From contig CAMLQS010000088.1 in the NCBI GenBank assembly GCA_946482165.1, positions 1 to 16,272 on the forward strand: DNA of 16,272 bases, given 5' to 3'. Made by a program: the position numbers and the translations under genes. This DNA is from an uncultured Verrucomicrobiota bacterium (lineage in GTDB: Bacteria > Verrucomicrobiota > Verrucomicrobiae > Opitutales > Opitutaceae). Shown here in pieces: positions 1 through 7,756 of the stretch. Each line of letters begins with the position of its first letter. Position 1 is the first letter of the stretch. The notes below the pieces were generated by a model. It saw only the letters and a program-made list of their open reading frames with translations. It made no database searches and had not been told where the DNA came from.

Positions 1-300
1 GAACGCGGGCCTGCGCGGATTGGCGGCAGGCTCTGCCTCGTGCTCCGCCGCCTTGGCACCTTCCCGTCTCGGCAAGACAGGCGCGAAAGCACAGAGCGCG
101 CGTTCCCTAATCACGGAAAGCAAATGAGCGCACACGAGGCTACTGCAATAGGCCTTCATTAACCTATTGCGTAAAAACCCGTGGTGCTATTGTTAACATG
201 GCCCGCCCCGTGCTCCCGCAATGAACCCGGCAAGCGCTTCCGGAAATTCCCGATAGCCCCAGGGCGATCATCTGAAACCTCACAACGCAGCCAGCTGACC
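1..300. other. Left-edge region with no assignable gene
   Basis: No gene can be assigned here. A + strand frame is open from base 2 to a TGA at 125-127 (41 codons) and could be the tail of a gene lying to the left. The opposite strand also stays open from a GTG at 114 to the edge (38 codons). Both have GC-rich third positions, so composition does not choose between them, and neither peptide is recognisable. An 8-bp inverted repeat lies at 145-170. The AT-richer stretch at 167-199 (TTGCGT, then TATTGT 15 bp later) might hold the promoter of the gene starting at 301, but the match is weak. Confidence 0.4.
145..170. repeat. Inverted repeat GCAATAGG / CCTATTGC
   Basis: Bases 145-152 are perfectly complementary to 163-170, with a 10-base AT-rich loop. 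The hairpin lies 130 bp upstream of the membrane-protein start and overlaps the only plausible -35-like sequence there (TTGCGT at 167-172). It could be an operator or a weak terminator of a gene left of the window, since five A's follow but no T run on the + strand. The function is inferred only from position. Confidence 0.35.
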
Positions 301-939
301 ATGCACTACTTATACTATATTTTCGGAGTATGCCTGCTCGTGATGCCCGCCGGGCTTTTAAGCCGACGCCAGCTGAGGGTGATCTCTTTGCCCGAGTTAA
401 CCGACCGATCCCGCCACCGCTTCGGATGGATCCACTGGATCAATCTCATGGACCTTCTCCGGGCTTGGGCCGGACTGCATCTCGTCCGCCACGCCTTCTC
501 GCTTATCGACCCGGCGGCGGCGGGGTCCGTGCTTGCCTTGGCGACGACGGCGATCGCCGCATTGGCGGGGCTCGGTCTCCAACAGGTGTTTTACTCCGCG
601 GATGACGACGATTTGGTCGCGCCGGTGGCCTATGCCATTGGCCTTACCTTTGCGTTTATTCCGCCTCTCGTCGCCCTGCTTGTGCTCCCCGTCGGGTTGA
701 TGGCGGCCTTTGGCATGCGCAGCCTGGGCTCCGGCTTCGTGCTCGCAGCCGCGGCGACCGCCGCGATCGGATTGTTGCTTCGACTGCCGACGCTCGTCGT
801 CGCAACGACGAGCTTTCTACTCTTCGCGCCCGCTCTGATGGCCGCCATTTTCCACCGCCGTCTGGTGCTCACGGTGCGGCACCGCAAGGAGGTTCATTCC
901 GAGCGGCTGCGCGAAATCCCGATCCAAACGTCGCGATAA
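301..939 (+). CDS. Hypothetical multi-pass membrane protein
   Basis: I do not recognise this 212-residue protein. It is strongly hydrophobic, with likely membrane segments near residues 2-20, 73-97, 106-136 (long, probably two helices or a re-entrant pair), 143-161 and 164-185. A polar, Arg/His-rich segment lies at 21-45 and an acidic DDDD at 101-104. The basic C-terminal tail from residue 186 suggests a cytoplasmic end. The ATG at 301 is preferred over an in-frame GTG at 181, because the first 40 residues of the longer form are Pro/Arg-rich and non-hydrophobic while residue 301 opens directly into a membrane helix. No Shine-Dalgarno sequence is visible. It converges on the small membrane-protein gene ending at 983, with no obvious shared operon. 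No catalytic motif is visible. A transporter-like or structural membrane role is possible but unsupported. Confidence 0.7.
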   Translation: MHYLYYIFGVCLLVMPAGLLSRRQLRVISLPELTDRSRHRFGWIHWINLMDLLRAWAGLHLVRHAFSLIDPAAAGSVLALATTAIAALAGLGLQQVFYSADDDDLVAPVAYAIGLTFAFIPPLVALLVLPVGLMAAFGMRSLGSGFVLAAAATAAIGLLLRLPTLVVATTSFLLFAPALMAAIFHRRLVLTVRHRKEVHSERLREIPIQTSR

Positions 940-982
940 AACGGCAACAGCCCGACCTCGGTCCCCCGGCGCTCGCGGCCGC

Positions 983-1294
983 CTAGGGCGCCCCGGGCGC
1001 TTCTTTGTATTGGATTTTCGACGGGAGATACTTGGCGAGCACGTCGAAGACCGGCGAAAGCACCTTCGGCTCCGTGCGCTCGTAGGTCCAAAAAAGCACG
1101 ACCGAACCGCCGATCATGAAGAGCGCGATCCAAGGCGCGAACTCGTTGAAATCCCGCAGGGTTTTCCACGCGCGGACCATGATCACGATCACGACGACCG
1201 CGATCACCACGCTGATCCACGTGGACAGCGGGATGGCCTGGACTTTTTGCAACACGGTGGGCGAGGCGGAGGCGGCGGCGAGGAATAGCTGCAT
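983..1294 (-). CDS. Small two-helix membrane protein
   Basis: This is a 103-residue protein with two predicted membrane helices, at about residues 24-43 (very rich in Val and Ile) and 52-71, separated by a short basic and acidic loop (RAWKTLRDFNEF). A charged C-terminal tail of about 30 residues follows. The two-helix hairpin suggests a small inner-membrane protein with a soluble tail; no family is recognised. The start at 1294 (ATG) is chosen because the long in-frame extension upstream runs antisense through panB and has no membrane-protein composition. The gene is divergent from panB, with 127 bp between the starts, so the two may share a control region. It is convergent with the larger membrane-protein gene ending at 939. 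Confidence 0.65.
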   Translation of the reverse strand: MQLFLAAASASPTVLQKVQAIPLSTWISVVIAVVVIVIMVRAWKTLRDFNEFAPWIALFMIGGSVVLFWTYERTEPKVLSPVFDVLAKYLPSKIQYKEAPGAP

Positions 1295-1421
1295 GGCGCA
1301 GGCCGGGGAGAATGCCCCTTCCGCGCCCGAAGTCGAGACGCGCGCGATGCTCCGCGGTTGAAACCCGGTGAAAATGCGAGTTGGCGTCCCTTCAGGGCGG
1401 CGCGTATCTGTCGCTCCTCGC

Positions 1422-2231
1422 ATGAAGTCCGTCCCCGAATTTGGCGCGCGCAAAGGGAAGGCCCCGATCAGCATGGTCGCGGCCCACACGTATTGGGAGG
1501 CGCGCCTGATCGCGGACTCCGATGTCGATTGCGTGCTGGTGGGCGACTCGCTCACCAGCGTCATCGACGGCGAACCCACGACTTTGTCCGCCACCCCGGA
1601 GATCATGGCGCGCCACGTCGCCGCCGTCGCCCGCGGCCTGGGCGGCTTCTCCGAACGCAAACTTGTGGTCGGCGACTTTCCCTTTCTTTCGTCCCGCAAG
1701 GGATTGGTCGCCGCGGTCGAAACCGCTTCGCTTCTCCTTCGCGCGGGCGCCCACGCAGTCAAAATCGAGGGGATCGACGGCCACGCCGACATTATCACCC
1801 ACCTCGTCCAGTCCGGCGTCCCCGTGATGGGCCACCTCGGCCTCACCCCCCAGTCCGTCAACACCCTCGGCGGCTATAAAGTCCAGGGACGCGATCCCGC
1901 CGCGGCCGCCGAGCTGCTCCGCCAGGCGCGCGCCCTCCAGGCCGCCGGCGCCTTCGGCCTCGTGTTGGAGTGCGTGCCGGATCCGCTCGCGCGCGAAATC
2001 ACCGCCGCCCTGCGCATACCGGTGATCGGCATCGGCGCGGGCTCGGGATGCGACGGCCAAGTCCTCGTCATGGCCGACTTGCTCGGACTTTCTCCCGGCC
2101 ACCAGCCCCGCTTCGTTCGCCCCTTCGCCGCTCTCGGCGACGCCGCCCGGGCCGGACTCGCCGCCTACCACTCCGCCGTCACCGAACGCAGCTTCCCCGC
2201 CGCCAGGGAAAGCTACGGTGCGGATAACTGA
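1422..2231 (+). CDS. panB: 3-methyl-2-oxobutanoate hydroxymethyltransferase (ketopantoate hydroxymethyltransferase)
   Basis: PanB transfers a hydroxymethyl group from 5,10-methylenetetrahydrofolate to 2-oxoisovalerate, giving ketopantoate, the first committed step of pantothenate synthesis in the cytoplasm. The 269 residues match the usual family length of about 260-280. Visible signatures are VGDSL (D42, Mg-binding), GDFPF (D85), VKIEG (K114, E116), PVMGHLGLTPQSVN (134-147), LECVP (E183, the position of the catalytic base) and IGIGAGSGCDGQVLV (202-216). The start at 1422 is chosen over an in-frame ATG at 1368, since the extra 18 residues are Arg-rich and the family begins close to the first strand. 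No Shine-Dalgarno sequence precedes it; the leader ends CGCTCCTCGC. It is the first gene of a rightward cluster with coaC, coaB and panD. Confidence 0.96.
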   Translation: MKSVPEFGARKGKAPISMVAAHTYWEARLIADSDVDCVLVGDSLTSVIDGEPTTLSATPEIMARHVAAVARGLGGFSERKLVVGDFPFLSSRKGLVAAVETASLLLRAGAHAVKIEGIDGHADIITHLVQSGVPVMGHLGLTPQSVNTLGGYKVQGRDPAAAAELLRQARALQAAGAFGLVLECVPDPLAREITAALRIPVIGIGAGSGCDGQVLVMADLLGLSPGHQPRFVRPFAALGDAARAGLAAYHSAVTERSFPAARESYGADN

Positions 2232-2285
2232 TCGCCGCCCCGCCCCTCAGGTCTCAGGTTTCCGCTCTCCGCCTCCTTCGTTCCC

Positions 2286-2834
2286 ATGCCTCGCCTGCTC
2301 TTCGCACTCACCGGTTCGATCGCCTGCTACAAGGCATGCCACGCGATCTCCCGCCTCGCCCAGGCCGGAGTGGAAATCCAGACCGTCGCCACGCCCTCCG
2401 CATTGAAGTTCATCGGGCCCGCCACGCTGGAGGGACTCACCGGCCGCGCCCCTTTTTGCGACCTTTGGGAACCGGGGCGCGCCATGGAGCACATCGATCT
2501 CGCCCGCTGGGCCGACCTCGCCCTCGTCTGCCCCGCCACCGCCAACACCATCGCTCGTTTCGCCAACGGCCTCGCCGACGATCTCCTCGGCTCGCTCTTT
2601 CTCGCATGGGAGTTGAAAAAGAAGCCGTGGTGGATCGCGCCGGCCATGAACCACGCCATGCTCGCCCATCCCGCCACGCAGGCGAATTTGCAAAAACTCT
2701 CCGCGATGGGCGCGCGCATCCTCCCCACCGGCGAGGGCAACCAAGCCTGCGGCGAACAAGGCGCCGGCCGTCTCCTCGATCCCGAGGATCTCGTCCTCCA
2801 CGTCCTCGCCGAGCTCGGCGCCAAAATCGCCTGA
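2286..2834 (+). CDS. coaC: Phosphopantothenoylcysteine decarboxylase (stand-alone CoaC flavoprotein)
   Basis: CoaC is an FMN-dependent enzyme that decarboxylates 4'-phosphopantothenoyl-cysteine to 4'-phosphopantetheine. The 182-residue protein matches a single HFCD/flavoprotein domain. It has the N-terminal GSIACYK loop (10-16), the catalytic-histidine segment EHIDLARWAD (H69), the FMN-binding PATANTIARFANGLADDL (83-100), the PAMN motif (119-122) and the substrate-clamp ACGEQGAGR with C155. All key residues of an active decarboxylase are present. In most bacteria this domain is fused to CoaB as CoaBC; here a stop at 2834 and a 37-bp gap separate it from coaB. The gap has stops and a fresh ATG, so this is a genuine split and not a single frameshift. 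The gene lies 54 bp after panB. The leader is pyrimidine-rich (GCCTCCTTCGTTCCC) with no Shine-Dalgarno sequence. Confidence 0.95.
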   Translation: MPRLLFALTGSIACYKACHAISRLAQAGVEIQTVATPSALKFIGPATLEGLTGRAPFCDLWEPGRAMEHIDLARWADLALVCPATANTIARFANGLADDLLGSLFLAWELKKKPWWIAPAMNHAMLAHPATQANLQKLSAMGARILPTGEGNQACGEQGAGRLLDPEDLVLHVLAELGAKIA

Positions 2835-2871
2835 ACCTCCCTTTCAGCCCCCGCTTGCCTCCTCCTTCGCA

Positions 2872-3516
2872 ATGAAAGTCCTCGTCACCGCCGGCGCCAC
2901 CCGCGAGCCCATCGACGCCGTCCGCTTCATTTCCAACATCAGCAGCGGCGCCACCGGCGCGGCCATTGCGGAATTCCTCGCGACGGCCGGCCACGAGGTG
3001 ACGCTTCTTCATGGCGAAGGCTCTTTGCGCAGCACCGCCACCGGAGTCACCTGCGGCGGCTTCGGCTCCACCGAACAACTCGCCTCCCGCCTCGAATCCG
3101 CGCTCTGCCACGGCGGTTTCGATGCCATCGTTCACGCCGCCGCCGTCGCCGATTACCGCCCCTCCGCCCCCCAGCGCGGCAAACTCAGCTCCTACGCCGA
3201 CGACCTCACGCTGCGGCTCGTCCCCACGCCCAAACTCCTGCCCAAGCTCAAGTCCTGGTCTCCCGCCCCGCTCCGCGTGCTCGGCTTTAAACTCACGGCC
3301 GGCGCCGACTCCGCCGTTCGGGCCGCCGCCGTCGGCAAGCTCTTCGCCGCAGGCGGCGTCGACGCCGTCGTGCACAACGACATGGACGAGCTCGGCGCGG
3401 CCGGCGCCGGCCGCACCTTCCGCATCTACCGGGCGGGAGACAGCGCCGCCGCCGCCCATGCGCTCGGCGTGCCCGCCCTCTGCGCCTGGGTCGAGGGCTG
3501 GGTTCGCCACGGCTGA
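2872..3516 (+). CDS. coaB: Phosphopantothenate-cysteine ligase (stand-alone CoaB)
   Basis: CoaB joins 4'-phosphopantothenate to cysteine using a nucleotide triphosphate (CTP in typical bacterial enzymes), giving the substrate of CoaC. The 214-residue protein starts directly at the Rossmann-like fold: VLVTAGATREPID (3-15), then RFISNISSG with N22, AAAVADYRP (89-97), the GKLSS lysine loop (K104), LVPTPKLLPKL (116-126) and a VVHND strand end (166-170). The segment LGFKL (137-141) contrasts with the GFAAE of the fused E. coli domain and is closer to what I recall of monofunctional CoaB forms. The ATG at 2872 lies 37 bp after coaC, in a CCTCCTCCTTCGCA leader with no Shine-Dalgarno sequence. Adjacent coaC supplies the next step, so the two products probably act together. 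Confidence 0.94.
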   Translation: MKVLVTAGATREPIDAVRFISNISSGATGAAIAEFLATAGHEVTLLHGEGSLRSTATGVTCGGFGSTEQLASRLESALCHGGFDAIVHAAAVADYRPSAPQRGKLSSYADDLTLRLVPTPKLLPKLKSWSPAPLRVLGFKLTAGADSAVRAAAVGKLFAAGGVDAVVHNDMDELGAAGAGRTFRIYRAGDSAAAAHALGVPALCAWVEGWVRHG

Positions 3517-3606
3517 AGCTCCACTCCTCCGCGCCACACCGCAAATCCCGCGGCGGCTGCGCGCTTGCCCGGCTCGTCCCGCAGCGTTGAGTGTCTCCCT
3601 TTTCCC

Positions 3607-3978
3607 GTGTTTCGCACCTTCCTCAAAGCCAAGCTGCACCGCGCCACGATCACCGCGGCCGATCCCCATTACGAGGGCTCGATCTCGCTCGATCGCTCCT
3701 TCTGCCGCGCGGCCGGCCTCCTCGAATTCGAGCAGGTCGACGTCCTCGACATCGACAACGGCGCCCGCTTCACGACCTACGTGATCTACGGCGAGACCGG
3801 CCAGGTGCAGGTCAACGGCGCCGCCGCGCGCCTCGTGCGACCCGGCGACCTCGTCATCGTGCTCGCCTACTGCCGTCTCTCCCCCGAACAGGTGGAGAAC
3901 CACGCCGCCCGCGTCGTCCTCATGGGCCCGGGCAACGTCGTCGCCTCCATCGAAGACAAGCGAATCGAGGCGCCGTAG
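3607..3978 (+). CDS. panD: Aspartate 1-decarboxylase proenzyme
   Basis: PanD decarboxylates L-aspartate to beta-alanine, the second precursor of pantothenate. It is made as a proenzyme that cleaves itself to expose a pyruvoyl group. The GTG at 3607 is chosen as start because it places key residues exactly at E. coli PanD numbering: K9, H11, Y22, the cleavage pair G24-S25 (HYEGS), R54, T57 and Y58. The NGAAARL segment near residue 72 and the GDLVIVLAY segment near 84 also fit. The resulting 123 residues are normal for the family. An in-frame ATG at 3565 would add 14 residues not found in family members. The gene lies 90 bp after coaB and completes a panB-coaC-coaB-panD cluster. panC, which joins pantoate to beta-alanine, is not in the window. 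Confidence 0.95.
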   Translation: MFRTFLKAKLHRATITAADPHYEGSISLDRSFCRAAGLLEFEQVDVLDIDNGARFTTYVIYGETGQVQVNGAAARLVRPGDLVIVLAYCRLSPEQVENHAARVVLMGPGNVVASIEDKRIEAP

Positions 3979-4138
3979 CCGCCTCCCCTCCCGGGAACGC
4001 CCGGCTCCCGCCCGGTCTCCGCGCCTTCGCATCCCGGCCGCCGTCGCCAAAACTTCACGCACGCGGGCGTTTTGCGTTTCCGCCTCGCGCGTTTCCCGCT
4101 TTCGATGCGCGTGCCGCCCGTCCGCGACACCTTCCACG

Positions 4139-5653
4139 ATGCCCACCGCGAAACGCCGACGTCCCGCCGAACTCGAGCGCATCCCGAAAAAAGCCTACGA
4201 GGCCCGCATCGGCCAGCTTCGGGAACGCCTCGTGCAGCTCCAGGTCGAGCTCAAGCAACAGCCTTTCAGCGTCCTCCTCATCGTGGCGGGCGTCGCCGGC
4301 GCCGGTCGCGGCGATCTCCTCAACGCGCTCGGCGGTTGGCTCGATCCGCGCGGCGTCGAAACCTTCTCCTTCGAAAAACCCACCGACGAGGAGAGCAGCC
4401 GCCCCTTCCTCTGGCGCTTTTGGCGCAGCCTCCCGCCCGCCGGCAAGATCGGCGTCTACGCCGGCTCCTGGTATACCGAAACGCTCAACGACGAGGCCCG
4501 CGGCAAAAAGGAACTCGCCGCCCTCGACCAGGAGCTCGGCCGCATCCGCGACTTCGAAAAAAACCTCTCCGACAACGACACCCTCGTCCTCAAGGTCTGG
4601 CTGAACCTCGACAAGGACGCCCAGCGCGACCGCTTCAAGCGCCTCGAGGCCGACGAGCGCACCGCCTGGCGGGTCACCCCCGAGGACTGGCGCCACCACC
4701 GCATCTACGACCGCCTCGAACGCACCGCGCTCCACATTCTCCGCGCCACGCACCGCCCCGACGCGCCGTGGGTCGTCGTCGATTCCGAGGACGAGCGCGC
4801 GCGCAACCTCGCCGTCGGCGAGCTCCTCCTCGACCGTTTCGCCGAGCATCGGCGCAAACTCGAGCGCCTCGCCAAAACGCGAGCCCCCGCCAAACCCGAT
4901 CCAAAGCCGAAGCCCCTGCGCGCCTTCGGCCGTCGCCGCCTCTCCGGCCTGCCTCTCGACCAGCACCTCAGCTCCGCCGAATACGAGGAAAAGCGCGACA
5001 AATGGCTCGGCCGCCTGCACGCCGCCGTGCGCTCCGCCAAGGAGGCCGGCCGCGCCGTCACCTTCGTCTTCGAGGGCTGGGACGCCGCCGGCAAGGGCGG
5101 CGCCATCCGCCGCCTCACCAGCGCGATCGACATGCGCGACTACCGGGTGTATCCCGTCGCCAAGCCCACCGAGGAGGAAAAGTCGCACCACTACCTCTGG
5201 CGCTTCTGGCGCCATGTGCCGAGGGACGGCCGCGTCGCCATCTTCGACCGCAGCTGGTATGGACGCGTCCTCGTCGAGCGGCTCGAGGGCTTCTGCCGGG
5301 CCGACGAATGGAAACGCGCCTTCGGCGAGCTCAACGAGTTCGAGCGCGATCTCGCCGACCACGGCCAGATCGTGGTTAAATTCTGGTTACACGTCAGCCG
5401 CGAGGAGCAGCTCGCCCGCTTCCGCGCGCGCGAGGCCACCGCCTTCAAGCAGCACAAGATCAACGAGGAGGACTGGCGCAACCGCCGCAAGTGGGAAGCC
5501 TACGAGATCGCCGTCGGCGACATGCTCGCGCTGACCGACACCGCCCACGCGCCCTGGCACCTGATCCCCGCGAACGACAAGCGCTACGCCCGTCTCCAAG
5601 TCCTCCGCACCGCCTGCCGCAGCATCCGCCTCGCCCTCGGCGAGGAGGTTTAA
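4139..5653 (+). CDS. pap: Polyphosphate:AMP phosphotransferase (two-domain PPK2, class II)
   Basis: This enzyme uses inorganic polyphosphate to phosphorylate AMP to ADP. The 504 residues form two PPK2 domains, about 1-245 and 275-504, joined by a Lys/Pro-rich linker (248-262). The C-terminal domain is complete: Walker A FEGWDAAGKGG (311-321), Walker B-type IFDRSWYGR (368-376), and a lid rich in Lys, Glu and Arg (437-452). The N-terminal copy is degenerate: AGVAGAGRGD replaces GWDAAGKGG, losing the Walker lysine, and YAGSWY replaces FDRSWY, losing the Asp-Arg pair. The same asymmetry is known in Pseudomonas PA3455, where the C-terminal domain carries activity. The gene is 160 bp after panD on the same strand, so co-transcription with the CoA cluster is possible but not shown. 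CoA assembly releases AMP at the CoaB step, an attractive but unproven link. Confidence 0.93.
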   Translation: MPTAKRRRPAELERIPKKAYEARIGQLRERLVQLQVELKQQPFSVLLIVAGVAGAGRGDLLNALGGWLDPRGVETFSFEKPTDEESSRPFLWRFWRSLPPAGKIGVYAGSWYTETLNDEARGKKELAALDQELGRIRDFEKNLSDNDTLVLKVWLNLDKDAQRDRFKRLEADERTAWRVTPEDWRHHRIYDRLERTALHILRATHRPDAPWVVVDSEDERARNLAVGELLLDRFAEHRRKLERLAKTRAPAKPDPKPKPLRAFGRRRLSGLPLDQHLSSAEYEEKRDKWLGRLHAAVRSAKEAGRAVTFVFEGWDAAGKGGAIRRLTSAIDMRDYRVYPVAKPTEEEKSHHYLWRFWRHVPRDGRVAIFDRSWYGRVLVERLEGFCRADEWKRAFGELNEFERDLADHGQIVVKFWLHVSREEQLARFRAREATAFKQHKINEEDWRNRRKWEAYEIAVGDMLALTDTAHAPWHLIPANDKRYARLQVLRTACRSIRLALGEEV

Positions 5654-5675
5654 CAGGGCGGAACCGGCACTCCGA

Positions 5676-5693
5676 GGCGGGGCGCGCCCCGCC
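5676..5693. terminator. GC-rich palindrome between convergent genes
   Basis: GGCGGGGCGCGCCCCGCC is a perfect 18-base palindrome in the 90-bp gap between the stop of the polyphosphate phosphotransferase (5653, +) and the stop of the hybrid kinase (5744, -). Its position suggests a bidirectional terminator hairpin, but no T run follows on either strand, so it would be atypical. Confidence 0.35.
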
Positions 5694-5743
5694 GGGCTCG
5701 CCATCTGTTCACGCAGAAGGCCCGACCGTCCCCCCGTCTTCGG

Positions 5744-7756
5744 TCACGCGCAGAGCCGCGCGCGCGCCCGCTCCAGGGCGGCCGTGAGATCGGGGATCTT
5801 GATCGGCTTCGAAACATAGTCGTCCATGCCTGCGGCCAGGCAGCGCTCGCGGTCGCCTTGCACCGCGTTGGCGGTGAGGGCGATGACCCAGGGGCGCCCG
5901 TAAGCGCACCGCATCGGATCGGCGCGCAAACGCGTCGTCGCCTCGCATCCGTCCATCTCCGGCATCTGCACGTCCATGAGCACGATGTCGTAGGGCTGGC
6001 GCCGGAGCGCGGCCAGGACCTCGTGTCCGTTCGCCGCGACGTCCGCGCGATAGCCCAGATGCGCCAGCATGTGCAGCGCGACCTTCTGGTTCACCGCGTT
6101 GTCCTCGGCCAGCAGCACGCGCTCGCTGCGGTGACGCGGCGACGAACCCGGGCGCGCGCCGTCGGCGGGAGACCGGCTCGTGCGTCGTCCGGGATGCGCC
6201 GCCGCTTGCGCGAGAACGTCCACGATCTGCGCCGGTTTGGCCGGCTTGGTCAGGTAGGCGAAAAAGACGCCCCGGTCGCCGATCAGCTCGCGTTGCCCCA
6301 GCGAAGAGAGCAGCACGAGCGGCATATCCGCCTCCGGATGATCGCGGCGGATCACCCGGGCGAGCATGGCGCCGTCCATCTCGGGCATCTGCATGTCGAG
6401 AATCGCGAAATCAAAGCGTTCACCGGTCGCAAGGACCGCCAGCGCCTCCGGGCCGGAAGCGACGGCGTAGGAGCCCACGCCGTGGGCGCGCGCAAGCGTG
6501 GTGAGGATGCGGCGGTTGGTCGCGTTGTCGTCGACGATCAGCAACCGCCGTCCCTCGATCGCCGCCCGCGAAGGCGCCTCGATCACGGCGTCGGGCGCGC
6601 CTTCCGCAGCGTTGACCAGGATGCTGAAACTGAACGTCGCCCCGCGCCCCGCATCGCTTTCCACCGACATGCCTCCGCCCATGACTTCCGCGAGCCGCTT
6701 GCTGATCGCGAGCCCGAGGCCCGTGCCGCCGAAACGTCGCGTGGTCGAGGCGTCGACCTGCGAGAAGGACTGGAACAGCCGGTCCAGCGCCTCGGCCGGT
6801 ATGCCGATGCCGGTATCGCGCACTGCAAAATGCAAGCGCACCCGCGATCCCGCCGACTGCTCGGGGCGCAGAGAGAGCACCACCTCGCCGCGCTCGGTGA
6901 ATTTAACCGCGTTGCCCAGCAGATTGACCAATATCTGCCGCAAGCGCGTGCTGTCGCCGAGCACGCGACGCGGCGCGCTCTCGGCGATCTCGTAGAGCAG
7001 ATCGAGACCCTTTTTGGACGCGCGCGGCGCCAGGAGATCGAGCGCGCTTTCGACGCACTCGCGAAGCGCGAACTCCTCGTCCTCGAGTTCGATTTTTCCC
7101 GACTCTATCTTCGAAAAATCGAGGATGTCGTTGATCACCGTGAGCAGGGAATCCCCGCTCTGGCGTATGATCTCCACGAAATCGCGCTGCTCGGCGCTGA
7201 GGGGCGAGTCGAGCAGCAGCGAGGCCATGCCGATCACTCCGTTCATCGGCGTTCGAATCTCGTGGCTCATCACCGCCAGGAATTGGCTCTTCGCGCGGTT
7301 CGCGACCTCGGCGGCCTCCTTCGCGGCGCGAAGCGCGTCCTCGGCGCCGCGACGGCGCGTGATGTCCTGGATGAAACCCTCGTAGTAGAGCACCCGCCCG
7401 GTCTCGTCGCGCACCGCGCGGGCGTGTTCGCTGATCCAAAGCCTGCCGCCGTCCTTTCGCCGCACCTCGTATTCGAGCCCGTGCACCTCGCCGTCGCGGT
7501 CCATGAGCCGCTTGAATTCGTCGCGCACCGCCGGGTCGACGTAGATGGAGCGCGAGATGTCGCTCACGCCGGCGAGCAGCTCCTCGCAGGAAGCGTAGCC
7601 ATACATCCGCGCGAGGGCGGGATTCACCAGCAGATATCGCCCGTCCGGGGTGGATTGGAAAATGCCCTCGACCGCGTTCTCCACGATGGAGCGATAGCGG
7701 GCCAGCGACTCCGACCACGCCTCGGGAGCGACGTCTTTCTTTGCGCACAAACTCAT
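5744..7756 (-). CDS. Hybrid sensor histidine kinase, PAS-HisKA-HATPase-REC-REC
   Basis: This is a soluble hybrid histidine kinase of about 670 residues with no membrane segment or signal peptide, so it probably senses a cytoplasmic cue. Numbered from a GTG at 7765 (three residues longer), the order is: PAS domain with PAC tail (about 20-137), short coiled coil, HisKA with FLAVMSHEIRTPMNG (phosphoacceptor H168), HATPase with the N box NLLGNAVKF (N285), G1 DTGIGIP (317-323) and G2 GGTGLGLAI (346-354), receiver 1 (D412/D413, phosphoacceptor D457, K507) and receiver 2 (E554/D555, D598, T631, K653). Both receivers look functional. There is no Hpt domain and no adjacent response regulator, so the output is unknown. 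The start is ambiguous: ATG 7756 or GTG 7765. A GGGAGG sequence sits too close to the ATG for normal use. A palindromic repeat lies just upstream. Confidence 0.93.
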   Translation of the reverse strand: MSLCAKKDVAPEAWSESLARYRSIVENAVEGIFQSTPDGRYLLVNPALARMYGYASCEELLAGVSDISRSIYVDPAVRDEFKRLMDRDGEVHGLEYEVRRKDGGRLWISEHARAVRDETGRVLYYEGFIQDITRRRGAEDALRAAKEAAEVANRAKSQFLAVMSHEIRTPMNGVIGMASLLLDSPLSAEQRDFVEIIRQSGDSLLTVINDILDFSKIESGKIELEDEEFALRECVESALDLLAPRASKKGLDLLYEIAESAPRRVLGDSTRLRQILVNLLGNAVKFTERGEVVLSLRPEQSAGSRVRLHFAVRDTGIGIPAEALDRLFQSFSQVDASTTRRFGGTGLGLAISKRLAEVMGGGMSVESDAGRGATFSFSILVNAAEGAPDAVIEAPSRAAIEGRRLLIVDDNATNRRILTTLARAHGVGSYAVASGPEALAVLATGERFDFAILDMQMPEMDGAMLARVIRRDHPEADMPLVLLSSLGQRELIGDRGVFFAYLTKPAKPAQIVDVLAQAAAHPGRRTSRSPADGARPGSSPRHRSERVLLAEDNAVNQKVALHMLAHLGYRADVAANGHEVLAALRRQPYDIVLMDVQMPEMDGCEATTRLRADPMRCAYGRPWVIALTANAVQGDRERCLAAGMDDYVSKPIKIPDLTAALERARARLCA

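Noticed and set aside
1..114. Partial - strand ORF from a GTG at 114, or + strand tail ending at 127
   Set aside because: Both frames are open to the edge and have similar composition, and neither has a recognisable motif, so no call was made.
2835..2871. Frameshift explanation for the split coaC/coaB
   Set aside because: coaC ends with a proper C-terminus for a stand-alone enzyme, coaB starts with its own ATG exactly at the first strand of its fold, and the gap has its own start-leader composition.
2437..4182. 581-codon - strand open reading frame across coaC, coaB and panD
   Set aside because: It is antisense to three recognised genes with conserved catalytic residues. The translation is low-complexity and Gly/Arg-rich with no motif.
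4055..5362. 435-codon frames on both strands opposite or overlapping the polyphosphate phosphotransferase
   Set aside because: They are GC-driven shadows of a gene with unmistakable PPK2 motifs.
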